From Chryseobacterium sp. G0162 (lineage in GTDB: Bacteria > Bacteroidota > Bacteroidia > Flavobacteriales > Weeksellaceae): a stretch of 64,000 nt of DNA. Location of the stretch: assembly GCF_003815715.1 (NCBI RefSeq), contig NZ_CP033922.1, positions 248,001 through 312,000 of the forward strand, written 5' to 3'. Positions 1 through 7,531 of the stretch are shown piece after piece; within the stretch, counting starts at the first letter, position 1, and each line of letters starts with the position of its first letter. Position numbers and translations under genes: made by a program. Under the pieces are notes generated by a model, which made no database searches, was not told the DNA's origin, and saw nothing but the letters and a program-made list of their open reading frames with translations.

Positions 1-114
1 CCCGCACTCTCACTCTCTCCTCATGTAGGCGGGAATACGGTAGACGCGCAAGAGAAAATCGGTATCGAACTTGCAGAACAAATTATTAAGCTACAAAAAG
101 AAACTATAAGATAA
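1..114 (+). CDS. serA: C-terminal end of a D-2-hydroxyacid (3-phosphoglycerate) dehydrogenase, partial
   Basis: Only the last 37 codons lie in the window, read in frame 1 up to TAA at 112-114. The segment SPHVGGNTVDAQEKIG matches the C-terminal end of the catalytic domain of D-2-hydroxyacid dehydrogenases, where the motif S/TPHxGxxTxxAQ carries the catalytic His. The stop is 2 nt before the next ATG (117), so the two genes are coupled. A DUF1015 gene directly downstream is a familiar arrangement for serA in Bacteroidota, which favours 3-phosphoglycerate dehydrogenase (first step of serine synthesis) over other family members. The exact substrate cannot be decided from this tail. Confidence 0.7.
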   Translation, partial: PALSLSPHVGGNTVDAQEKIGIELAEQIIKLQKETIR

Positions 115-116
115 AT

Positions 117-1361
117 ATGCCTGTTTTTAAACCTTTCCGTGGAATAAGACCTCACAGAGATTTTGAGGATACTTTCCCTACCCATCCACTGGATAATTTT
201 ACCCAGGAAGAAATAGCAGAAAAAGCTCAAGTTGAAAATACTTACATCAACATGATAAAGCCCTATGTTGTAAGTAAATCTAAGGATGTAGACCGAAATC
301 TGAGAAAGATCCGTTCCACATTTGAAGAACTTCTGGACGAAAAGAAACTCGTTCAGGATAATTCTGCATATTATCTTTATGAACAAATATATCCTAACAA
401 GCAAATTTTCAGAGGACTTTTAGGTCTTGCCAGTATTGAAGATTTCTGGAATGGAAAAATCAAAAGGCACGAAAGTACCATTCCTCAGAAAAAAGAAAAG
501 CTGGCTCATTACCTTGAAAAAGTAAATCTTCAGGCTGAACCAGTATTGCTAACCTACCCTGCCAACTCGAAAATTGAGTTGTTGATGAACCATGAAGAAA
601 AGAATGTTCCAATTTTCAATCATATAGATACAATTGGAATCAGACATAAAATCTGGAGAATAGACAACCGTTTGAAACTTCAACAGTTTAAAGAAGTCAT
701 CGATCAGATTGATTCATTCTACATTGCTGACGGACACCATAGAATTGGTTCCACAGCATTGAATGCAAAAAAACATAAGGATAAAAACAAAAGACACAAC
801 GGTACAGAGCTTTATAATTTTGTGTACAGCTTTATTGTTTCAAACCAATCGATCAAGATTCACGACTACAACAGAATCTTACACGATCTGAATGGCCTTT
901 CCACTGAACAATTCCTGAAAGAACTTGAACAGTATTTCCTAATTCACGAAAAAGGAGAAACATCATACTTCCCTTCCCAGAAATTCCATATTTCAATGTA
1001 TCTGGATGGTAAGTTCTACTCTCTTCACGTAAAGCACGACCTTCGCTCTAAAGAAATGTCTTTAGATAACCTGGATCACCATTTATTGGATAAATATATT
1101 TTTAAAGGTATTTTAAAAATAGAAGATCCGGATAGCTCTGATCTGATTTCTTACGTAAAAGGGACTTCTAATATCAGCGGAATTAATATTTTAAAAGAAA
1201 AGGTAGACAGCGGAGAAGGAAAAGCCGGCTTCGGAATTTATCCTGTAAGTTTTAATGATATGATTAAAATTTCAGACTTAAAATTAAGCATGCCTCCAAA
1301 ATGTACATTCATTGAGCCAAAATTGATTACAGCACTGTTAATGTACGATATGAAACCTTAA
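117..1361 (+). CDS. DUF1015 family protein
   Basis: A 414-residue cytoplasmic protein with no signal peptide. It has the features of DUF1015: an N-terminal block PFRGIRP, and a central ADGHHRIGSTAL motif (about residues 202-213) that is the family signature. The biochemical role of the family is not established to my knowledge. In Bacteroidota and several other phyla these genes sit beside serA/serC, so a link to serine or phosphoserine metabolism is an inference from context. The start ATG at 117 lies 2 nt after the upstream stop. No domain appears to be missing. Confidence 0.85.
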   Translation: MPVFKPFRGIRPHRDFEDTFPTHPLDNFTQEEIAEKAQVENTYINMIKPYVVSKSKDVDRNLRKIRSTFEELLDEKKLVQDNSAYYLYEQIYPNKQIFRGLLGLASIEDFWNGKIKRHESTIPQKKEKLAHYLEKVNLQAEPVLLTYPANSKIELLMNHEEKNVPIFNHIDTIGIRHKIWRIDNRLKLQQFKEVIDQIDSFYIADGHHRIGSTALNAKKHKDKNKRHNGTELYNFVYSFIVSNQSIKIHDYNRILHDLNGLSTEQFLKELEQYFLIHEKGETSYFPSQKFHISMYLDGKFYSLHVKHDLRSKEMSLDNLDHHLLDKYIFKGILKIEDPDSSDLISYVKGTSNISGINILKEKVDSGEGKAGFGIYPVSFNDMIKISDLKLSMPPKCTFIEPKLITALLMYDMKP

Positions 1362-1416
1362 TAAATTCCTATTTTTTTCCTACTTTTATCATTGGAAAAA
1401 GAAAGGTAAATAAAAA

Positions 1417-2823
1417 ATGAAAAAAATATTCATTATACTTCCACTCTTTTTGAGTGGATTTTTATTTTCTCAAAAAAAAATCCCCAAAAAGCCTGCTGGC
1501 AGAACAGCAATTCCTGTAAAATTAAATTATCACGATGAATTTAAAAAGATCTCAGACGAGGTTATGACCAACGGTAGGGCTTATGAAAATCTTGGAGAAC
1601 TCACAAAAGGTATCGGGCCACGTTTCAGTGCCACTCCCGGTTATACAAAAGCAGTAGAATGGGCTGAAAAAAAATTCAAGGAAATTGGCATTAATATGAT
1701 CTGGAGGCAGGAAGCCAAAGCTCCGGTCTGGATCAGAGGAAAAGAATCCTTACAGATAAAAGTAGAAAATGGAGATTGGAAGAACATCAGAATGCTTTCT
1801 TTCGGAAACTCTGAAGGAACAGGTGGAAAAGATCTGACAGGCGAAATTGTTTTAATTAACTCTACCTCAGAACTTAATGCAATGTCTGTAGGTCAGTTAA
1901 AAGACAAAATAGTTTTCGTGAATGTTCCTATGGATCCGAAAATCATTAACACCAGTGACTCCTATTTACAGACCGCAAAATCAAAATTAATTTCTGCTTC
2001 TGTCATAGCTAAAACAGGTGCAAAAGCTTTAATTATAAGATCATTAACAACGGCTAATGATGATACTCCACATGCCAAAATGATTTACTATGAATCAGAT
2101 GATAAAGTTAAAATTCCTGCTTTATCAATAGGAGTAAGATCGGCAGATGAACTGGAAAAGACATTAAAAAAGCAAAAAGTAACGGCTAAAATTAATATGA
2201 CTGCCGAATCAAAAGGCAATACAACCAATCCCAATATTATTGCTGAGATTCAGGGTAAAAAAGATGCTAAAGTGATTGTTTTAGGGGCTCAACTTGACTC
2301 ATGGGATGTAGGCGAAGGCGCCATTGATGATGGAACCGGGGTTGTTCAGTGTATCGAGGTTTTAAGAACTCTGAAAGCGCTTGGTTATGAAAACAATCAT
2401 ACCATCCGTGTGGTTCTGTATGCCAATAGTGAAAACGGAGGACAAGGTCGTGAAATGTATGCTGCTTACGTGAAAAAGAGAGACGAAAAACATATATTCG
2501 CCTTAGGAACAGATGCCGGAGGCTATTCTCCAAGAGGGTTTTCATTGGATATGTCTCCTCAAAGAAGAAGACTCGTTTCTCCCTGGAAAGAATATTTTCT
2601 TCCTTATGGCGTTTATGATTTTGACCAAACAGATGCCATTCAGGATATTTCACCTTTGAAAAAGCTGGATATTCCTTTAGCAGAACTTGTGGTAGACACA
2701 CAAAGATATTTCGACTACCATCATTCTGAACAGGACACTTTTGATAAAGTAAATAAAAGAGAACTTTTACTGGGAGCGGTTGCCATCACACAGATGATTT
2801 TTATGGTTGATAAAAACTGGTAA
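1417..2823 (+). CDS. Secreted M28-family peptidase paralogue 1, probably catalytically altered
   Basis: A 468-residue protein with an N-terminal signal peptide (MKKIFIILPLFLSGFLFSQ). It is homologous to the two genes that follow, and the family resembles carboxypeptidase Q-like M28 aminopeptidases with a PA insert domain. The metal site is incomplete: where the paralogues have GGHLDSWD this protein has GAQLDSWD (Gln at 292 instead of the first zinc His), and where they have ANEENG it has ANSENG (Ser338 instead of the general-base Glu). The bridging Asp (IDDG), the Asp of TDAGG and the C-terminal HH are kept. It is first in a tight three-gene array. It may be a pseudo-peptidase or have shifted activity; that part is inference. 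Confidence 0.85.
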   Translation: MKKIFIILPLFLSGFLFSQKKIPKKPAGRTAIPVKLNYHDEFKKISDEVMTNGRAYENLGELTKGIGPRFSATPGYTKAVEWAEKKFKEIGINMIWRQEAKAPVWIRGKESLQIKVENGDWKNIRMLSFGNSEGTGGKDLTGEIVLINSTSELNAMSVGQLKDKIVFVNVPMDPKIINTSDSYLQTAKSKLISASVIAKTGAKALIIRSLTTANDDTPHAKMIYYESDDKVKIPALSIGVRSADELEKTLKKQKVTAKINMTAESKGNTTNPNIIAEIQGKKDAKVIVLGAQLDSWDVGEGAIDDGTGVVQCIEVLRTLKALGYENNHTIRVVLYANSENGGQGREMYAAYVKKRDEKHIFALGTDAGGYSPRGFSLDMSPQRRRLVSPWKEYFLPYGVYDFDQTDAIQDISPLKKLDIPLAELVVDTQRYFDYHHSEQDTFDKVNKRELLLGAVAITQMIFMVDKNW

Positions 2824-2824
2824 T

Positions 2825-4186
2825 ATGAAAAAGATTGTAAATTTATCATTATTAACTTTAGGAATAACCTTTATATCAGGCCAAACTAAAGAAGACTCTA
2901 TACAATTCAGCAAGATCTCCACCGAGATTTTAAATAACGGAAAAGGATATGATGAACTTCGTGAACTTACAAAAAATATAGGCCATCGCTTAAGTGGTTC
3001 CGAAGCCTATGAAAAATCTGTACAATGGGCTGCACAGAAACTTCGTGATGCCGGTGCAGACAAAGTATGGCTTCAGGAAGTGATGATCCCGGTTTGGGTA
3101 AGAGGAAAAGAATCCTTACACATCAAGACTTCGAATGGAAGTTGGAAAAGTCTTAAAATGCTTTCTTTAGGTAATTCTGAAGGAACAGGCGGAAAAGATG
3201 TTTCCGGAGAGATCATTATGGTTAAATCCCTAGAAGAATATGACAAACTCCCTCCTGAAAAGGTAAAAGATAAGATTGTTTTCTTTAATTATCCTTTTAA
3301 TCAGGGAAATGTACAAACTTTTATTTCCTATAGAGAATCGGGCGCTTACAGAAGAACTGCCGCATCTCTAACCGCAAAGAAAGGTGGAAAATTTGCAATT
3401 ATCCGATCTCTTTCTTCAGCGTTCGATGATGTTCCACATACGGGAAATATGCGATACGAAGAGAATATTGCTAAAATTCCAGCCGTTACGATTGGAAATA
3501 CAACTGCAGATGAACTGGAAGCTTTATTAAAAAATCAGAAAGTCACAGCCAAACTCAATTCCAGTTGTGGAATGAAAGGGGAGAAACTCTCCCACTCCGT
3601 AATAGGTGAAATTACAGGCAAAAAAGACCAGAATGTAATCGTAGTGGGTGGACATCTGGATTCCTGGGATGTAGGTGAAGGCGCTCATGACGACGGATCC
3701 GGAATTGTTCAAAGTATTGAAGTGTTAAGAACATTCAAAAAATTAGGACTCCGGAATAACCATACCATTAGAGCAGTCTGTTTTGCCAATGAAGAAAATG
3801 GGACCAAAGGCGGAAAGCAATACGGAAAAACAGCAAAAGATAATAATGAAAAACATCTTTTTGCCATAGAATCCGATGCCGGAGGATTTTCTCCCCGTGG
3901 AATTTCCCTGGAAATGGATGATTCCAAAAGAAACCAGATTAAAAGCTGGGGAAACTTATTTCTGCCTTATGGGGTTTACAACTTTGAAGGAAAGTATTCG
4001 GGTTCAGACATTGCTCCTCTTCATGAAATGGGTGTTCCTACCGCAGAACTTGTTCCGGAGCCACAGCGTTATTTTGACATTCACCATACTGCAGAAGATA
4101 CTTTTGAAAAAGTCAACCGTAGAGAACTCCTTCTGGGCTCAACGGTGATGACACAACTTATTTATATGATTGATAAAAATTGGTAA
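2825..4186 (+). CDS. Secreted M28-family zinc peptidase paralogue 2
   Basis: The chosen start is ATG 2825, one base after the upstream stop; the in-frame TTG at 2807 would put extra residues before a good signal peptide (MKKIVNLSLLTLGITFISGQ). The mature protein has the full M28 set: His277 and Asp279 in GGHLDSWD, the bridging Asp in AHDDGSG, Glu323 (general base) and Glu324 in ANEENG, Asp in ESDAGG, and His in FDIHHT near the C-terminus. Likely an exported amino- or carboxypeptidase acting on peptides in the periplasm or outside. It is nearly identical over long stretches to the next gene, so the pair arose by recent tandem duplication. Confidence 0.9.
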   Translation: MKKIVNLSLLTLGITFISGQTKEDSIQFSKISTEILNNGKGYDELRELTKNIGHRLSGSEAYEKSVQWAAQKLRDAGADKVWLQEVMIPVWVRGKESLHIKTSNGSWKSLKMLSLGNSEGTGGKDVSGEIIMVKSLEEYDKLPPEKVKDKIVFFNYPFNQGNVQTFISYRESGAYRRTAASLTAKKGGKFAIIRSLSSAFDDVPHTGNMRYEENIAKIPAVTIGNTTADELEALLKNQKVTAKLNSSCGMKGEKLSHSVIGEITGKKDQNVIVVGGHLDSWDVGEGAHDDGSGIVQSIEVLRTFKKLGLRNNHTIRAVCFANEENGTKGGKQYGKTAKDNNEKHLFAIESDAGGFSPRGISLEMDDSKRNQIKSWGNLFLPYGVYNFEGKYSGSDIAPLHEMGVPTAELVPEPQRYFDIHHTAEDTFEKVNRRELLLGSTVMTQLIYMIDKNW

Positions 4187-4188
4187 CC

Positions 4189-5547
4189 ATGAAAAAGATA
4201 CTAGGAACCTCATTATTACTTTTTGGAATGGCAGCTTTTGGCCAGGCTAAAGAAGATTCAATACAATTCAGCAAGATCTCCCTTGAAGTTTTAAATAACG
4301 GAAAAGGATATAACGATCTTCGTGAACTTACTAAAAATATCGGTCACCGTTTAAGCGGTTCCGAAGCCTATGAGAAATCTGTACAATGGGCAGCACAGAA
4401 ACTTCGTGATGCCGGTGCAGACAAAGTATGGCTTCAGGATGTAATGATCCCTGTTTGGGTAAGGGGAAAAGAATCATTACACATCAAAACCTCCAACGGA
4501 AGTTGGAAAAGTCTTAAAATGCTTTCCCTGGGAAATTCTGAAGGAACAGGCGGAAAAGATATCTCAGGGGAAATCATCATGGTAAAATCTATGGATGAAT
4601 ACAATAAGCTCTCCCCGGAACAGGTAAAGGACAAAATACTGTTCTTCAATTATGCTTTCAAACAATCCTTCATAGAAACGTTTAAAGGATATGGAGATGC
4701 ATCCAAATACAGAACAACCGCAGCATCTTTAACGGCTAAAAAAGGTGGAAAGTTTGCCATTATCAGGTCACTTTCTTCAGCATTTGATGATGTACCTCAT
4801 ACCGGAGCTATGCGCTATGAAGAAAACGTTTCCAAAATACCGGCTGTAGCTATCGGAAGTACTACTGCAGATGAATTGGAAACCTTATTAAAGAATCAAA
4901 AAATTACGGCAAAACTGAACTCCAACTGTGGAATGAAAGGAGAGAAACTCTCCCACTCCGTCATTGGTGAAATTACCGGTAAAAAAGACCAGAATGTAAT
5001 TGTTGTAGGTGGTCACCTTGATTCCTGGGATGTAGGTGAAGGGGCTCATGATGATGGTGCCGGAATTGTTCAGAGTATTGAAGTTCTGAGAACATTTAAA
5101 AAATTAGGAATACAAAACAACCACACGATCAGAGTCGTTTGTTTCGCCAATGAAGAAAATGGTGTGAAAGGCGGTATTCAATATGGTAAAATGGTAAAAG
5201 AAAAGAATGAAAAACATCTTTTTGCCATAGAATCCGATGCCGGAGGTTTTGCACCGAGAGGAATCGCTCTGGACATGGATGATACCAAAAGAAAACAAAT
5301 TCAAAGCTGGTCAAAACTATTCCTACCGTATGGAGTGTACAACTTTGAAGAAAGATTTTCCGGAACAGATCTTTATCCACTTCATGATATGGGAGTTCCC
5401 GCGGCTGAATTGATGCCAGATTCTCAACGTTATTTTGATATTCATCATACTGAAGAAGACACCTTTGAGAAAGTTAACAGAAGAGAGCTTTTATTGGGAG
5501 CCGTAGCCATGACCCATATTATTTATATGATTGATAAAAACTGGTAG
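4189..5547 (+). CDS. Secreted M28-family zinc peptidase paralogue 3
   Basis: The start is ATG 4189, 2 nt after the previous stop; an in-frame TTG at 4180 is less likely because it precedes the signal peptide MKKILGTSLLLFGMAAFGQ. Metal and catalytic residues are intact: His276 in GGHLDSWD, bridging Asp in AHDDGAG, Glu322 and Glu323 in ANEENG, Asp in ESDAGG, His in FDIHHT. The protein shares most residues with paralogue 2; differences cluster around residues 135-165 and in the C-terminal third, which could change substrate choice. It is the last gene of the array, followed by a hairpin terminator. Confidence 0.9.
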   Translation: MKKILGTSLLLFGMAAFGQAKEDSIQFSKISLEVLNNGKGYNDLRELTKNIGHRLSGSEAYEKSVQWAAQKLRDAGADKVWLQDVMIPVWVRGKESLHIKTSNGSWKSLKMLSLGNSEGTGGKDISGEIIMVKSMDEYNKLSPEQVKDKILFFNYAFKQSFIETFKGYGDASKYRTTAASLTAKKGGKFAIIRSLSSAFDDVPHTGAMRYEENVSKIPAVAIGSTTADELETLLKNQKITAKLNSNCGMKGEKLSHSVIGEITGKKDQNVIVVGGHLDSWDVGEGAHDDGAGIVQSIEVLRTFKKLGIQNNHTIRVVCFANEENGVKGGIQYGKMVKEKNEKHLFAIESDAGGFAPRGIALDMDDTKRKQIQSWSKLFLPYGVYNFEERFSGTDLYPLHDMGVPAAELMPDSQRYFDIHHTEEDTFEKVNRRELLLGAVAMTHIIYMIDKNW

Positions 5548-5571
5548 TGAAATGCCAGTTTGATATAAATG

Positions 5572-5608
5572 AACCCATTAAGTCTTGATAAGATTTGATG
5601 GGTTTTCT
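5572..5608 (+). terminator. Rho-independent terminator after the M28 array
   Basis: AACCCAT (5572-5578) pairs with ATGGGTT (5598-5604), followed by a T-rich tract. It lies 25 nt after the last M28 stop. Confidence 0.65.
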
Positions 5609-5610
5609 TT

Positions 5611-5882
5611 GTTTTAAAAACACAGATCCAAAATATGATACCACAAATTACACCAAGATTTCCATTTAAATCAGGTTTGAAATTGAGCTTCTGTTTCAGT
5701 ACAGCCTTTGTTATTCAATTAAAAACCTAATCTGGATTCTTACAGAATGACAAACTGCGTGTAAAAAATTCAATAGAAACGCATAATTCTGAACATAATC
5801 GAAGCATAGCCCATTCAAATCATACAATAAATTCCATTGGATTTAAGCCAAAACCTATATCTAAGAATTTTATAATCAAGAT
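5611..5882. other. Intergenic region with no recognisable gene
   Basis: The gap between the M28 array terminator and the convergent small gene is AT-rich, with stops in all frames. Words such as 'cacagat' and 'accacaaattacac' resemble the degenerate intergenic repeats found elsewhere in the window. No promoter or RNA structure stands out. Confidence 0.4.
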
Positions 5883-6335
5883 CTATTTTTCTTTTTTAAA
5901 AATCAGCCCATCAATATCAGGAATTTCCAATCCATTATCCGAACCAAACGAACAGTCTGAAACTTTAGAATGATAGCCAAAAGCAATCGTATTATTCTCA
6001 AGCTTTTTAAGGTCAATGACAGCATCTTTGATGGTACAATCTTGATACTTTTCAAAAGCAGCTTTAATAACTTTTAGTTGATATTCTGATGGTGCAGAGG
6101 AAGAAATTTTGCTTTCATTCACTATGAATTTTTCTCCGTTTATATTAATTAATACAATTTGAAAATGTTCTTTCTCTCCCTTCTCCAAGCTTATGATTAA
6201 AGATAGTGAACTTCCTTCTACCTCAGTTTTCCAGATTCCTACCAATTCAGTCATTTTTCTTTCTGTTTCCGAAAGCTGCTGTCCATATCCTAGGCTGCTG
6301 AAAAATAAAATTAACCCAATATATATTCTATTCAT
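5883..6335 (-). CDS. Small exported protein of unknown function
   Basis: About 150 residues. I place the start at ATG 6335, which gives a clean signal peptide (MNRIYIGLILFFSSLGYGQ) with the typical Gln after the cleavage site; an upstream TTG at 6344 would add three residues. The mature part is about 130 residues, mixed alpha/beta in appearance, with two Cys late in the chain (CTIKD, CSFGSD). I do not recognise the family. It may be a lipocalin-like or calycin-like small beta protein, since it opens with a 'LVGIWKTE' block of the kind seen in such folds, but this is a weak resemblance. It is monocistronic. Confidence 0.7.
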   Translation of the reverse strand: MNRIYIGLILFFSSLGYGQQLSETERKMTELVGIWKTEVEGSSLSLIISLEKGEKEHFQIVLININGEKFIVNESKISSSAPSEYQLKVIKAAFEKYQDCTIKDAVIDLKKLENNTIAFGYHSKVSDCSFGSDNGLEIPDIDGLIFKKEK

Positions 6336-6460
6336 TTCAAACAATTATAATCTAAAAATAAAGCTTTTTTCTTTGTTTAAGGAAATAAGTTAAAAAACCT
6401 CCTAAAAAACAACAGCATACGCCCTTTTAAAATAATGTGTTAATCGTGAAATAATCACTT

Positions 6461-6476
6461 TGGCATGATATTGGCA
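6461..6476 (+). promoter_or_regulatory. Sigma-54-like promoter TGGCATGATATTGGCA
   Basis: TGGCAYRNNNNTTGCW is matched at every fixed position except one (T to G at position 13); the GG and GC dinucleotides have the required 10-nt spacing. It sits in a non-coding region and points at a short leader ORF and hairpin (6515-6593). Confidence 0.5.
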
Positions 6477-6514
6477 TGTAAATTATTGAGAAAAAATTAA
6501 AAAAAGCACTAAGG

Positions 6515-6593
6515 ATGAGAAAAAAGGTTTTCTGTGGATTTTCAGTTTTCCACTGATTCAAAGTTCATATCTCGTATATGAATCCTTTTTTTT
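6515..6593 (+). ncRNA. Putative short transcript: 13-codon ORF followed by a hairpin/T-tract
   Basis: About 40 nt downstream of the sigma-54-like promoter is an ATG (6515) opening a 13-codon ORF, MRKKVFCGFSVFH, with stop at 6554-6556. Eight bases later TTCATAT (6564-6570) pairs perfectly with ATATGAA (6576-6582), followed by eight T (6586-6593), which would end transcription. The unit could be a small regulatory RNA, a leader peptide with attenuator, or a 5' untranslated part of the gene at 6877. The peptide itself may be accidental. Confidence 0.35.
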
Positions 6594-6608
6594 CTACGAT
6601 GCCGTAAA

Positions 6609-6832
6609 AGATACGGGTACGTGATTGATTGGCCCTCCGGTTGATTTTTCACAGCAGATTTATGCCCCGTATCTAACAGGTATCATCAATAAGAAACCGT
6701 GAATCATGTATTGATTCAAAAACGATTATTAATTCCGGACTTCAAAGCCCGGTATCATAATATTGAATAAACGGCAAAGTTATCATGAACCTTAGCCCAG
6801 TAAAGAAGTATGCTTTCTTTATACCATGATAA
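6609..6832 (+). ncRNA. Candidate structured RNA region with several perfect inverted repeats
   Basis: A 224-nt non-coding stretch holds perfect stems in series: 9 bp (6609-6617 with 6666-6674), 6 bp with 5-nt loop (6701-6706 with 6712-6717), CCGG with CCGG (6735-6738, 6749-6752), and a nested pair, 8 bp TTATCATG/CATGATAA (6780-6787 with 6825-6832) enclosing 7 bp TAAAGAA/TTCTTTA (6801-6807 with 6815-6821). It ends 44 nt before the small membrane-protein gene at 6877, so it could be that gene's leader or a separate RNA. I do not recognise a known RNA family. Confidence 0.4.
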
Positions 6833-6876
6833 TTATACCTAATTTATTCTCAATTAATTAATGTATAACCCTTAAA

Positions 6877-7116
6877 ATGTTAGTAATGATGAGAGCCTTT
6901 TTTGAAATGATTTTTAAGAGAAATGAAGACGCTGCAAAAATGCATATCTGGAGCTTGCTTTTGGTATTAAGTTTTGCTGCTTTTTCTGTACTGGTATACA
7001 GTTCAAAACCAAGTTTTAATAGCTTAATAGTATATCTTACCGCCTTTGCCGCTTATATCGGCTTTGGTCTTGTATTCATCAGTTCCCTTGCTGGAACAGG
7101 GATGAAGAAAAGATAA
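6877..7116 (+). CDS. Small two-helix membrane protein, unknown function
   Basis: 79 residues with two hydrophobic segments (about residues 24-42 and 50-72), a short charged N-terminal region (KRNEDAAK) and a basic C-terminal tail (MKKR). No family recognised. Several ATGs open the frame (6877, 6886, 6889); the first is used here but a start at 6889 is equally possible since no ribosome-binding site decides it. Downstream of a long structured leader and a sigma-54-like promoter, and followed closely by a strong bidirectional terminator, so it looks like a genuine single-gene unit. Confidence 0.7.
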   Translation: MLVMMRAFFEMIFKRNEDAAKMHIWSLLLVLSFAAFSVLVYSSKPSFNSLIVYLTAFAAYIGFGLVFISSLAGTGMKKR

Positions 7117-7154
7117 GGTAGAAACATATAACTTTTATTTCACTCTTTTACTGA

Positions 7155-7187
7155 AAAACCGCCCTTTTATTGAAGGGCGGTTTTTTT
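7155..7187. terminator. Bidirectional terminator
   Basis: AAACCGCCCTT pairs with AAGGGCGGTTT around a 6-nt loop, with A and T tracts on the two sides. It lies between the small membrane-protein gene and the convergent 73-aa gene and can serve both. Confidence 0.85.
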
Positions 7188-7215
7188 ATACATTGTTTAT
7201 CTACAATTTCACAGA

Positions 7216-7437
7216 TTATTCTTTGAAGATATCTTTCATCATCTTTTCAAGGAATTGTGTCGTCTCCTCCTCGACCATTTTTTCAGATTTTGCTACTAAT
7301 TCCGCATGAAAAGGTTGGCAACAAGCTTTTATCCCAAAGCCGTCATCAGTTTTTACAAACTCCGGATGTAAGTTGTGTTCTTTACAAACTTCAGCCTCTA
7401 TTGTCTGCTTTATTAAATCGTAATTCAAATCAAACAT
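7216..7437 (-). CDS. Hypothetical small cytoplasmic protein
   Basis: 73 residues, acidic, without signal peptide. It has a Cys in CKEHN and a CC pair (GIKACCQPFH) plus several Glu, which could bind metal, but I recognise no family. Predicted largely alpha-helical at both ends. The gene is single, its 3' end meets the shared terminator at 7155-7187, and an imperfect -7 box (TATCTTTA) precedes it. A perfect inverted repeat, ACCGT-N6-ACGGT, lies 62-77 nt upstream of the start codon (7499-7514). Confidence 0.65.
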   Translation of the reverse strand: MFDLNYDLIKQTIEAEVCKEHNLHPEFVKTDDGFGIKACCQPFHAELVAKSEKMVEEETTQFLEKMMKDIFKE

Positions 7438-7498
7438 ATTTTATATTTTTATTTCGTTGGTGTGGGATAAAGATAGGGATAATTTATTTTCACAAGAG

Positions 7499-7514
7499 AC
7501 CGTATTTCCACGGT
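7499..7514. promoter_or_regulatory. Inverted repeat ACCGTATTTCCACGGT, possible operator
   Basis: A perfect 5-bp dyad with 6-nt spacer, upstream of the leftward 73-aa gene. A closely related sequence (TCCGTA-GAAA-TACGGA) occurs at 16182-16197, which suggests a shared binding site rather than chance. Confidence 0.3.
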
Positions 7515-7531
7515 ATTTTACATCTTAATCA

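Noticed and set aside
2267..2701. 144-codon frame opposite to the first M28 gene
   Set aside because: Shadow of a well-supported coding frame with conserved motifs; odd composition (many His and Leu).
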